Positions 1-6,150 are shown, numbered from the stretch's first letter. The stretch is 8,327 nucleotides of DNA from Methanosphaera sp. (GCA_017430835.1 JAFRMD010000061.1:1-8327), one strand, 5' to 3'. Program-made: numbers and translations. Notes: generated from the letters alone by a model not told the origin.

Positions 1-225
1 CTCCAAGTAAAATCAAACCACATAAAATATAATATTATCCTATTTAGATGATATGATAATTATTATTGTTTGATTTGAACAAAGGTAAAAAAAAATGAGT
101 AATACTTTTTTGTATTAAAAAATCATTTATGCCAAGTCTCTGTTTACCACATAAATATAATTATTATTTAAATCATAAATATATGTAGATTTAAAATAAA
201 TAGTTATTTAAATAGTATGTCTAGA
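1..225. other. AT-rich intergenic region, no gene seen
   Basis: No convincing coding sequence, tRNA or structured RNA is visible on either strand. The stretch contains a six-base stem (100-105 with 112-117) around a T6 loop, and a nine-base inverted match (AAATCAAAC at 10-18 and GTTTGATTT at 68-76). Both could arise by chance at this base composition. Its right end leads into the promoter region of the DUF4258 gene. Confidence 0.5.
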
Positions 226-239
226 TTTATATTATATAT
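226..239 (+). promoter_or_regulatory. Candidate TATA box for the DUF4258/DUF2283 pair
   Basis: The run TTTATATTATATAT resembles an archaeal TATA box. It would place transcription start roughly at 255-262, just before the GGAGG site at 264-268. Many similar AT runs exist nearby, so the exact choice is uncertain. Confidence 0.35.
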
Positions 240-263
240 GTTAATAAGATTAACTGTGGTGTA

Positions 264-268
264 GGAGG
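264..268 (+). promoter_or_regulatory. Strong ribosome-binding site with no canonical start after it
   Basis: GGAGG is a good match to the archaeal anti-Shine-Dalgarno sequence. Eight bases downstream, where a start codon is expected, the sequence reads ATC (277-279) rather than ATG. The codons around it are GTA, ATA, ATC and ATT. This site is the reason the DUF4258 frame is taken to begin at 277 and not at the later TTG at 364. Confidence 0.6.
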
Positions 269-276
269 ATGTAATA

Positions 277-555
277 ATCATTTTCACTGTTGAAGATTGT
301 AAATCTATTTTAAATAATATTGATGTTAATGATGTAATTGTTTCTCCTCATTTTGATACCAGATTGAAAGGTAGAGGTTTGGATGTTTCAAGTTATTATA
401 TGAAATATATTAAACATAAAGATACTAGAATAACTGAAGCGAAAGGTCGTAATCGTTTCATGTTATATTATTATTGTGAACCTTTAAATCAAATGTTAAC
501 AATCATTATTCAGATTGAAGATAATTGTCAAATTAGGTTAATAACAATATATTAG
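277..555 (+). CDS. DUF4258-like (RelE/BrnT-fold) putative toxin, start codon ATC
   Basis: The frame is open from 265 and encodes about 92 residues if initiated at 277. Visible signatures are an SPHFDTRLKGRGLD segment (His and two Arg in the pattern typical of DUF4258), a basic middle part, then alternating hydrophobic strands (RFMLYYY, MLTIIIQIED) and a final LITIY. This is the layout of small RelE/ParE/BrnT-like proteins, some of which are mRNA-cleaving toxins. A GGAGG site ends eight bases before 277, but the codon there is ATC; the first TTG (364) would cut off the conserved HFD segment. Either the ATG mutated, silencing the gene, or initiation is non-AUG. It lies eight bases upstream of a DUF2283 gene, its usual neighbour, which suggests a toxin-antitoxin pair. 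Family assignment is by recognised pattern, not by a search; toxin activity is inferred. Confidence 0.65.
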   Translation: MIFTVEDCKSILNNIDVNDVIVSPHFDTRLKGRGLDVSSYYMKYIKHKDTRITEAKGRNRFMLYYYCEPLNQMLTIIIQIEDNCQIRLITIY

Positions 556-563
556 GTGTTTAT

Positions 564-926
564 ATGGTAAAATATGATGTTTATACTTATGATAAAAGTA
601 CTGATTCATTATTCATAGCTTTTCCAATAGAATATGAATATGAAAAAGTTATTCCCTTAGAAGACGATTTTTTAATGGAAATTGATACAAAAGGTTATCC
701 TCGTGCAGTTGAAATATTAAATGCAAGTTCTTATTTCAATGTTGATAAAGATTTATTAAATATTCCTCGTAAAGTTCATATGGAAATAACTGTTACAGAT
801 ACAAAAATCATTGTTGAGATAACACTCACATTACAAAATATGGATATGATTCCTCTAGTTGAACTAGTTGAGAATAATATTAATATTCCTTGTAATAATG
901 AAAACATAGCTATAAGTATTTCCTAA
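564..926 (+). CDS. DUF2283 family protein, putative antitoxin
   Basis: This 120-residue protein starts at ATG 564 with an AGGTG site (554-558) overlapping the stop codon of the preceding gene, so the two are probably co-transcribed and translationally coupled. Residues 4-58 match the DUF2283 pattern: a YDKSTDSLFIAF strand, an acidic centre, then IDTKGYPRAVEILNASSYF, the usual 'D..G...GIEIL.AS' signature. Residues 60-120 are an extra strand-rich extension with no recognised motif. DUF2283 genes are often found next to DUF4258 genes, and the pair is thought to act as toxin and antitoxin; the order here is toxin first. The coding frame is intact, unlike its partner's start. No membrane segment or signal peptide is seen. 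Confidence 0.75.
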   Translation: MVKYDVYTYDKSTDSLFIAFPIEYEYEKVIPLEDDFLMEIDTKGYPRAVEILNASSYFNVDKDLLNIPRKVHMEITVTDTKIIVEITLTLQNMDMIPLVELVENNINIPCNNENIAISIS

Positions 927-937
927 TTTAATATATC

Positions 938-968
938 AACTAAAATTTTTATAATTTACTTTTTAGTT
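938..968 (+). terminator. Candidate hairpin/T-rich terminator after the DUF2283 gene
   Basis: AACTAAAA (938-945) and TTTTAGTT (961-968) form a perfect eight-base stem around a 15-base loop, with T-runs within and after it. It begins 11 bases past the DUF2283 stop codon. Archaeal termination depends mainly on T-runs, so this is a plausible end for the plus-strand transcript. The right arm also overlaps the decayed minus-strand antitoxin remnant. Confidence 0.4.
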
Positions 969-1077
969 TTACGGAATTAGTTTTGTTAGTAATTTTTCCA
1001 GTGTCCTTTAATTCTTTGGTGTCTCTTTTTTCTTCCATTTTTATTATCTTTTTTATTTTCATTTTAATTTTTTTCAT
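949..1077 (-). pseudogene. Remnant of an AbrB/VapB-type antitoxin C-terminus
   Basis: A 42-codon minus-strand frame from ATG 1077 is very rich in Lys and Ile and ends with the segment KITNKTNSVKLKSKL. This closely resembles the C-terminal toxin-binding tail of the decayed antitoxin at 5712-5940 (KLPYKTNSVELK) and, less closely, the intact one at 1909-2136 (KTKDKTDSVEL). The AbrB DNA-binding half is missing directly upstream; an in-frame TAA at 1084-1086 separates it from another short frame. No PIN toxin gene follows it. It is best read as a decayed antitoxin copy, possibly part of the same ancestral gene as the frame at 1084-1203. Confidence 0.5.
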
Positions 1078-1083
1078 TTGAGA

Positions 1084-1203
1084 TTATTGATTGTTTTTAG
1101 TCATTCTGAGAGGTTTTATTATCACACATTCTGCATTATCTTTTAAAGTTATTCTTTGTGCTTTGTGTCGTCCTGATTTAGTTATTATTTGTATTTTACT
1201 TAT
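1084..1203 (-). pseudogene. Small basic frame with ATA in place of a start codon
   Basis: Reading minus from 1203, ATA AGT AAA ATA opens a 39-codon frame containing KIQIITKSGRHKAQRITL and NAECVIIKPLR, ending at TAA 1086-1084. The strand-turn-strand pattern ending in 'VIIKPL' looks like a shortened AbrB-type swapped-hairpin domain, but this is a guess from pattern only. The ATA sits exactly where the preceding tiny frame stops (overlap ATAA). If the base were G, the overlap would be the classic ATGA stop/start junction. A single G-to-A change would therefore remove this start codon while keeping the upstream stop (TGA to TAA). The same frame continues after its stop into the antitoxin tail at 949-1077. 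Confidence 0.35.
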
Positions 1204-1268
1204 TTTCTAGCTTCGCAAACTATTTGATTTCCTTTGATTACTGTTCCTGGTTTAGTATATGTACTCAT
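1200..1268 (-). CDS. 22-residue peptide frame downstream of the wHTH gene
   Basis: ATG 1268 lies three bases after the stop codon of the wHTH-like gene, so it could be translated by coupling. It encodes 22 residues including KPGTVIKGNQIVCEARK and stops at TAA 1202-1200. It has no clear ribosome-binding site of its own. I do not recognise it; it may be a genuine tiny gene or the first part of a longer gene (about 60 residues) broken by a frameshift into the frame at 1084-1203. Confidence 0.3.
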   Translation of the reverse strand: MSTYTKPGTVIKGNQIVCEARK

Positions 1269-1271
1269 AGT

Positions 1272-1478
1272 TTATTCAATCTCTTCAATGATGCCTTCTT
1301 CAATTAATTCTTCTACTATATTGTTTACATAGAATATGTCTAGTTTTAATTCGTCCGCGATTGTGCTTATGTCAAAGTTTTGTTCTTTTTCACAGAAGTT
1401 TAATATTTCTTTTCGTGCTTCATCGTGAGGTAATTCTCTTATTTCAATTATTTCATATTCGTTAGTGATATTTTTCAT
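1272..1478 (-). CDS. Small winged-helix-like protein, third gene of the vapBC operon
   Basis: This 68-residue acidic protein starts at ATG 1478, 30 bases after the stop codon of the PIN toxin gene and in the same direction, so it probably belongs to the same operon. Residues about 20-65 (ARKEILNFCEKE, then ISTIADELKLDIFYVNNIVEELIEEGIIEEI) have the helix, helix-turn-helix and short wing arrangement of winged-helix DNA-binding domains of the ArsR/MarR type, lacking long wings. The protein is acidic (many Glu, pI clearly low), so DNA binding is not certain and a protein-protein role is equally possible. No catalytic or metal-binding residues are evident apart from one Cys. The ribosome-binding site is weak (AAAGAG). 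It could regulate the toxin-antitoxin promoter or be unrelated; I cannot assign a specific family. Confidence 0.6.
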   Translation of the reverse strand: MKNITNEYEIIEIRELPHDEARKEILNFCEKEQNFDISTIADELKLDIFYVNNIVEELIEEGIIEEIE

Positions 1479-1508
1479 TTTAAAACTCTTTTAATATTTG
1501 AATTATAA

Positions 1509-1916
1509 TTAACTTATAACATTCACTTTTGATTTATTTTTTAAGTCTTTATCAAAAGAAACTATAGAATCCAACTGGTATTCTTCTAGAACTCTGATTA
1601 GTGAACTGTCAACAAAGGATAACTTTGTATTATATTCATGATAGATTGTAGCTACTTTATCATTAAATTTATCAATATTGTATTCGTCAATTATGATGAA
1701 ATTATCTTTGACCATAGGATATACTTGCAGTACATAGTCCGAATCTTTCGTTAACATTCCCAGTACTGTGAATAATTCTTGTATGACTAAGTTGGTTATG
1801 TAACATTCATTTTCAAATATTCCTTCATTCTTAAGTTCTATTGTCCTGTCATGTTTTTCATCATTTTCTAAGAGTAGTGATATTATGAAATTAGTATCTA
1901 TTAATATTTTACTCAT
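1509..1916 (-). CDS. vapC: PIN-domain ribonuclease toxin, VapC family
   Basis: The 135-residue product has the full PIN-domain set of acidic residues expected to hold Mg2+: Asp7 in ILIDTNFI, Glu47 in LVIQELF, Asp103 in LSFVDSSLI, and Asp122 in SIVSFDKDLK. The length is typical of VapC, an RNA-cutting toxin neutralised by its neighbouring antitoxin. The start is placed at ATG 1916 rather than the upstream ATG 1943: it begins the conserved SKILIDTNF strand and overlaps the antitoxin stop codon by eight bases (ATGAGTAA), which implies translational coupling. The gene is downstream of the AbrB-type antitoxin and upstream of a small wHTH-like gene. It is homologous to the decayed PIN gene at 5326-5715 (shared YNTKLS...D...SFDK pattern). 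All catalytic residues and the frame are intact, so it is probably functional. Confidence 0.88.
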   Translation of the reverse strand: MSKILIDTNFIISLLLENDEKHDRTIELKNEGIFENECYITNLVIQELFTVLGMLTKDSDYVLQVYPMVKDNFIIIDEYNIDKFNDKVATIYHEYNTKLSFVDSSLIRVLEEYQLDSIVSFDKDLKNKSKVNVIS

Positions 1917-2136
1917 TGTATATACTCCGTACCAGTTCAACACTATCCGTTTTATCTTTGGTTTTTATAGTTCCTATCATTTCATCTATTGTAACTTTTT
2001 TTCTAAAAGATACTATGATTTCACCTTTTTCATTTTTCTTCCATTCTACAATATCATCATTTGTTAAATTATACTCTTTTCTGTATTCTGATGGTATTGT
2101 AGTTTGACCTCCTTTTTTTATTCTAGTTTCAAACAT
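1909..2136 (-). CDS. vapB: AbrB/SpoVT-type antitoxin, VapB family
   Basis: This 75-residue protein begins with FETRIKKGGQTTIPSEYRKEYNLTNDDIV, the standard start of the AbrB/SpoVT/MazE swapped-hairpin DNA-binding fold ('K.GQ.TIP...R'), followed by a second strand pair (KGEIIVSFRK). Residues 48-75, including DEMIGTIKTKDKTDSVEL, form the toxin-binding tail. It precedes and overlaps the PIN toxin gene by eight bases, the usual antitoxin-first order. Such proteins neutralise VapC and repress their own promoter. No Shine-Dalgarno site is evident before ATG 2136, and a TATA-like box (2161-2170) lies at about the right distance for a leaderless mRNA. Two degraded relatives occur in the window (949-1077 and 5712-5940). 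Family assignment is strong; autoregulation is inferred from the family. Confidence 0.87.
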   Translation of the reverse strand: MFETRIKKGGQTTIPSEYRKEYNLTNDDIVEWKKNEKGEIIVSFRKKVTIDEMIGTIKTKDKTDSVELVRSIYNE

Positions 2137-2160
2137 TTAATTTTCTCTAGTATTTTCTGC

Positions 2161-2170
2161 ATTTATATTT
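2161..2170 (-). promoter_or_regulatory. Candidate TATA box of the vapBC operon
   Basis: Reading minus, AAATATAAAT lies with its centre about 29 bases before the antitoxin ATG at 2136. That is the usual distance from an archaeal TATA box to the transcription start, so the mRNA may start at or within a few bases of the ATG. The absence of a GGAGG/GGTGA site before this gene fits leaderless translation. Confidence 0.4.
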
Positions 2171-2233
2171 TTCTATTAATTAAAAAAGGTAAAAGAAGTA
2201 TTTAATCTAGAATTGGGGAATATTTGAAAAAGG

Positions 2234-3867
2234 TTATATATTCTCTTCTATGATTTTTATTTCTTCTTCGGTTAAATCGTATAATTCATAGACTATTTCA
2301 TTGATTTTTTTGTCGGTTGTAGTGATTTGTTGTTGTATTAGTTTACGCTCGGTTGGGGTGTTGCAAGTTTTATAAGTCTTATTTAATTCAATAATTTTAT
2401 TTATTTCTTTATTCATGTCATCAACAGAAAATTTTTTTAAATTAGGGAAATAAAACTCATTCAAATACATTGGAGTTAGTCTATACGCGTTACCCTGCAT
2501 AGCAGTACTTGTATTTTTTATGAAAAACCAAAATAAATGTGAATTTAATATACCTAGAATTGTAATCATATATTTTTCATTAATTTCCTCTTTAAAAATT
2601 ACACTATGTATTGATGGTCCATGATATATTTTGCTTGTAAAATCTAATCCAATTCTATTTTTAACTAATAAATCAGGAATCATTATTTTTTTATTAGGAT
2701 AATACGCTAAATTGCGAGCTGCAGAGAATTTATAATAATCATTATTGTTTAATGAAATTTTTCTTTTCTTTAATTCTTGTTTAAATTCTTCAATATATTC
2801 AAAAGCCTTAGGATAGTCTGTTTTTAATTCTTTCTTTGAAATTAATTCAATAGTTTGATTACTTGTTTTTTTGTAAGGATATAATAGATATAGTTTAATA
2901 TTTGGTTTTTCGTATTGTTTTATATCTTTACCATTTACAAATGGTTTCATAATTTCTTTTTCGATTTTAATATTAGTTTTTAATTTGGAATTACCGTAGT
3001 AATATTTTTCATCCTCCGAATTTATATCCATTAAATAGAATTTATCATTACCTGTGGAAGAACCTTTAAATATTTTTTCAGTAATGTTTTCAAATTTCCA
3101 CTCTTTGGATGAGATTATATCTAATATTTTTTGAGTATTTTTATCATTAATCTTCCAAGTATCTTCTTCTAAAATTTTTTTATCATATTTATCTATATTT
3201 TTATCTAATTTTCTAAAATTATCCCCTAAATTATAAGATACATAACTGAACTTTTTATTTGATTCATTAGATAAGAAAAGTAAACAAGTATATGTTGTGG
3301 CTGTTTCAAAAATTTGATTGGTTTTAAAATTTATGATTTTATCAACTGCGGATTTCTTTGATAATATTTTTCTTATTTTTTTTCCATAATTTGCTGTGAA
3401 AAATTTGTTTGGTAAAATATTTCCAAATTTACCCTTTTGATTAAGCAGATTTAATCCTATTTTTATAAATAATATGTATGTATCATAATTTCCCTGAATA
3501 ACATCATTATATCTGTTTTTATAGTATTCGGATATAATCTCATTAAATTCTTGAATTCTAATATATGGTGGATTTCCTATTACAACATCAAATCCTCCTT
3601 GTTCAAATACTTCAGGATATTCTTTTTCCCAATCAAATGGTTTGATTTTTTTAATTTCACCTATAGTTAATTCTTGTTGTTCTAATATATCCGTTTCTAT
3701 TAGACTATTACCATTTTTAATATTATCTTTTAGGTTGGGTAGTACTCTTTCATGGAATAGTTTTTGTTGTTGTTCTACTTTATCTTTTTTCTGGTCTTCC
3801 AATACTTTAAGTAATAAGCTTAGTTTGGTTACTTCTACTGCTAGTGTATCTATATCTACTCCATATT
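2234..3867 (-). CDS. Type IIG restriction-modification enzyme, C-terminal part (frameshifted)
   Basis: This frame holds the C-terminal 543 residues (composite residues 460-1002) of an Eco57I-like type IIG enzyme. It begins within YGVDIDTLAVEVTKLSLLLK, a conserved segment that follows motif I in this family. Catalytic motif IV of N6-adenine methyltransferases is at composite residues about 555-558 (FDVVIGNPPYIRI), followed by the conserved KGKFGNILPNKFF block. The second half is the target-recognition region (TaqI-like specificity domain, with STGNDKFYLMD, KPFVNGKDIKQY, and AMQGNAYRLTPMYLNEFYFPN), ending in a helical tail. The open frame reaches upstream to 4033, but that part is antisense to family conservation and is only a shadow of the N-terminal frame. 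Without its N-terminal half this piece lacks the SAM-binding motif, so it cannot methylate alone. The frame itself is otherwise intact, which suggests a recent break or a sequencing error. Confidence 0.85.
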
Positions 3868-5241
3868 GTTGTTTAATAGAATTCTCTTTTTTTCTTGTAT
3901 TGTTAATCTGACAATTCCATCTTTTCCAGTGTATATTGTATTTTTTGGCGGTTTTTCTAATTCTAAGTAGTATTTTAAATGGTATTTTAATAAGTAATTG
4001 TATGCCTGTATAAGAAAACTTCCACTTCCACAAGCAGGATCTAATATTTTTATTTTACTTATCTGATTAGGCGTTTTACCTTCTATTAATCTACCAATAG
4101 TATTTTTTACAATATAATCTACAATATATTGTGGCGTGTAATATACTCCACCAGCTTTTTTGACTTCTGGTTTGTCATCTATTTTTGCATGATGACCATC
4201 TGTTAATCTTATGATTTTACCAAGGAATTGTTCATATACCTTACCAAGAATTTCAATACTTATAACACTAAATACATAGGGACTTGTAGGATAATATAGA
4301 TTTTTAAATATTTTTTTGAAAACGTTGTCGTCTATATTTAAATTTAAAGTGTAAGTATCCGTTGTAAAGTCTTCTTCATCATATGCATTAAAGTGGAATA
4401 ATCCACTATTGTATTTCTTATCAGCTTCACGACATATATCACAAAAGTTTTTATAAATATCGGGTTTTGTTGTTAATTCTTTTAATCGTTCAGTTTTTTC
4501 TATGCCTCTATCTTCAGCCATTCTAAGGAATATGATTCGGTCAATAATTAACTGTACCGCATAATTTAATTCTTCTATAGTTAATTCTGGATTTCGAAGT
4601 GCAATGTTTCTGGCGAGTAGTTCTCTCCAATTTTCTATTTCTTTTAAAAATTCATCATCTACTTCCGTATCTCCCTTGTTTTTTTCTTCTACTTCTCCAA
4701 CATATTCATCAAATTTACCATTTAATACAGCTTCTTTACTAAATATATTATATATTTCATCCCATTTTTCAATATAATCTGTATAATGATAATATTTTAA
4801 ACGTGCTACCGTAGCACTATCATTTTCATAGGGTCTTATTCTAGTGTCATATATTGCAAACTCTTCAAAGTCAGTTAATATACATAAAGGTAATTTTGCA
4901 CTCCATCCATATCGGCGTGCTTGGAAAGCATGGTTTTTATCTTTTACAATGTCTCTACTTGGTTTTTTAGCTTCTAAAAAGAATACAGTTTCTCCTTCTA
5001 TTAAAAATGCATAATCAGGATTTTTCTTTTTTGCTCCTACTTTAACAGAGGCTTCAAAAATTACTTCACGTTCCCATGGAGATAGACCTTCATTTCTCAC
5101 ATTCCAGCCTAATTCTTCTAGAAATGGATTTAAAAACTTAATTTTTGTGTTTTCTTCATCAAAAATTGTTTCATCTTTGTACATTGCTTCATTTTCTTTA
5201 AATTCATTGACAAGATTGATTATTTTTTGTGGGGCTGGCAT
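3856..5241 (-). CDS. Type IIG restriction-modification enzyme, N-terminal part (frameshifted)
   Basis: Starting at ATG 5241 this encodes 461 residues: an N-terminal endonuclease domain, a helical linker, and the first half of a methyltransferase. The nuclease has the PD-(D/E)XK signature (NPD at 74-76, EAK at 90-92), as in HsdR_N-type domains. The methyltransferase shows GGVYYTP (364-370, motif X) and DPACGSG (401-407, motif I, SAM binding). The frame runs on through EKKRILLNN and then hits a stop, whereas conservation (GVDID) continues in the neighbouring frame: one base is missing near 3863-3867. For example, AAT TAT becoming AATAT would explain it. The start at 5241 is preferred over ATG 5253 because GGTGAT (5251-5246) sits four bases before it. 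Restored, the protein would be about 1,002 residues, normal for a single-chain enzyme that both cuts and methylates adenine at an asymmetric site. Confidence 0.85.
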   Translation of the reverse strand: MPAPQKIINLVNEFKENEAMYKDETIFDEENTKIKFLNPFLEELGWNVRNEGLSPWEREVIFEASVKVGAKKKNPDYAFLIEGETVFFLEAKKPSRDIVKDKNHAFQARRYGWSAKLPLCILTDFEEFAIYDTRIRPYENDSATVARLKYYHYTDYIEKWDEIYNIFSKEAVLNGKFDEYVGEVEEKNKGDTEVDDEFLKEIENWRELLARNIALRNPELTIEELNYAVQLIIDRIIFLRMAEDRGIEKTERLKELTTKPDIYKNFCDICREADKKYNSGLFHFNAYDEEDFTTDTYTLNLNIDDNVFKKIFKNLYYPTSPYVFSVISIEILGKVYEQFLGKIIRLTDGHHAKIDDKPEVKKAGGVYYTPQYIVDYIVKNTIGRLIEGKTPNQISKIKILDPACGSGSFLIQAYNYLLKYHLKYYLELEKPPKNTIYTGKDGIVRLTIQEKKRILLNNNME

Positions 5242-5245
5242 TTTA

Positions 5246-5251
5246 ATCACC
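5246..5251 (-). promoter_or_regulatory. Ribosome-binding site deciding the start of the type IIG gene
   Basis: GGTGAT, read on the minus strand, matches the core of the archaeal anti-Shine-Dalgarno and lies four bases before ATG 5241. It overlaps the region after the alternative ATG at 5253, which has no such site. The start at 5241 is therefore preferred. Confidence 0.65.
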
Positions 5252-5293
5252 ATTTACTTATTTATCAATATTTATTTTCAGGTTTTATCAATC

Positions 5294-5315
5294 ATTCTTT
5301 TATTTATTTATTGAA
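5294..5315 (-). promoter_or_regulatory. Possible promoter of the type IIG gene
   Basis: Between the end of the decayed PIN gene and the type IIG start, the minus strand reads TCAATAAATAAATAAAAG, an AT run that could serve as a TATA element with a transcription start around 5275. This is a weak call because several similar runs occur in the same 80 bases. Confidence 0.25.
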
Positions 5316-5325
5316 TTAAGATTTA

Positions 5326-5715
5326 TTAGTTTAATATTTTAATTGTCTTAAATTCTTTATCAAATGATACTAAACTGCCAATATTATAATAATCCATTAA
5401 TAAGAGAGTTGATACGTCTGTATAGGATAATTTTGTATTGTATTCTTCGTATATTTCCATAGATTTATCGTTGAAGTTTTCTATTTTCTGTTCATTTAAT
5501 ATTGTAAAGTTATCTTTTAATATCTAATATTTTCTTTTGCTATATTTATATCTAGTTTCCTATTATTGTGATGATTTCTTTTATTACATTATTGGATATG
5601 TAACATTCTTGGTTCCATAAGTTTTCTTCTTTTATTAATATTTTTGTTTTATCAGGGTTTCGTCATTTTCAAGTGCAAATGATATTATAAATGATTAGTC
5701 TAAAAATATTTTCAA
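5326..5715 (-). pseudogene. Decayed PIN-domain toxin (VapC family)
   Basis: Pieces of a PIN protein can be read on the minus strand in shifting frames. From a possible TTG start at 5715: KIFLD, then a stop in place of the conserved Thr-Asn, then SFIISFALENDE. Further on come NLWNQECYISNNVIKEIITIIG and a 3' part with NFTILNEQKIENFNDKSMEIYEEYNTKLSYTDVS... SLVSFDKEFK. These line up segment by segment with the intact toxin at 1509-1916 (ENECYITNLVIQELFTVLG, KFNDKVATIYHEYNTKLSFVDSS, SIVSFDKDLK), and total length is similar (130 versus 136 codons). The stop just after the first catalytic Asp, plus internal stops and shifts, make it non-functional. It follows the decayed antitoxin at 5712-5940, preserving the vapB-vapC order, and lies directly upstream of the type IIG gene. 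Confidence 0.8.
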
Positions 5716-5940
5716 TTGTACAATCCCTTTTTAGTTCAACTGAATTTGTTTTGTAGGGTAATTTTCCTATACCCTCTAATTCTTGGATGTTTCTTTTTAT
5801 TCTGACTTTGATTTTTATTTCTTCGTTGATTTTTTTCGATGTTAGTATTGATTCTTCATTAATATTATATTCTTCTCTTATTTTTTTGGTATTAGTGTTT
5901 GATAATTTTTATACATTATTGATGATCCTAATGAAACCAT
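5712..5940 (-). pseudogene. Decayed AbrB-type antitoxin (VapB family)
   Basis: ATG 5940 is preceded by a good AGGTGA site (5950-5945). The frame encodes YKNYQTLIPKK and then stops at 5880-5878 right after a run of seven A (minus strand). Adding one A restores IREEYNINEESIL and a long Lys/Glu-rich part ending in IQELEGIGKLPYKTNSVELK, which matches the AbrB-type antitoxin layout: 'QT.IP...R.EYN' corresponds to QTTIPSEYRKEYN in the intact copy. A second one-base slip near the end would give LYN and a TGA at 5714-5712, in register with the following PIN remnant. The broken A-tract suggests a slippage deletion was one of the inactivating events. It is clearly homologous to 1909-2136 but not close enough to be a recent duplicate. 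Confidence 0.75.
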
Positions 5941-6018
5941 ATTGTCACCTCTATTCATATTTTTAATATTTATATTAATATGTTAATTTTTTATTTAACT
6001 CTAATTTTTATAATCAGT

Positions 6019-6150
6019 TTAATTTTTTTGGTGTGTATTTATTGATATAATTTTTCTAATTTTCATTTTTTCTCTACTTATCATTTTTGAGTATGTCTCT
6101 ATATGTCGTGATTGATTTTTGATGTTATTCTACTTTTCATACTTTTTGTA
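6019..6150 (-). pseudogene. Coding remnant, copy 1 of a diverged repeat
   Basis: The minus strand reads NQSRHIETYSK, then EKMKIRKIISI, ending at TAA 6021-6019, with an in-frame TAG upstream. It matches copy 2 (6246-6392) at both DNA and protein level; a shared DNA core lies at 6084-6125. The family is not recognised. The internal stop and lack of start indicate decay. Confidence 0.35.
6084..6125 (+). repeat. Direct repeat, copy 1 (with 6296-6340)
   Basis: TTTTTGAGTATGT followed by CTATATGTCGTG, then ATTGATTTTTGATGTT, recurs about 212 bases downstream with three A/G differences and a three-base indel. It lies inside the coding remnants described separately. Confidence 0.65.

Noticed and set aside
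1885..2107. Two plus-strand open frames opposite vapB/vapC
   Set aside because: They are hydrophobic shadow frames antisense to clear AbrB and PIN genes.
3887..3893. A7 tract (minus strand) just before the restriction-modification frameshift, as a phase-variation switch
   Set aside because: Conserved residues EKKRILLNN continue in the N-terminal frame after the tract, so the frame changes about 20 bases further on, not at the tract.
3642..3911. Plus-strand Ser/Leu-rich open frame
   Set aside because: It is antisense to the methyltransferase domain of the type IIG gene.
3868..4033. The stretch of open frame upstream of Tyr in the C-terminal type IIG fragment (from ATG 4033) as real protein
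   Set aside because: The other frame over the same bases carries motif I (DPACGSG) and the conserved segment after it, so this stretch is out of frame.
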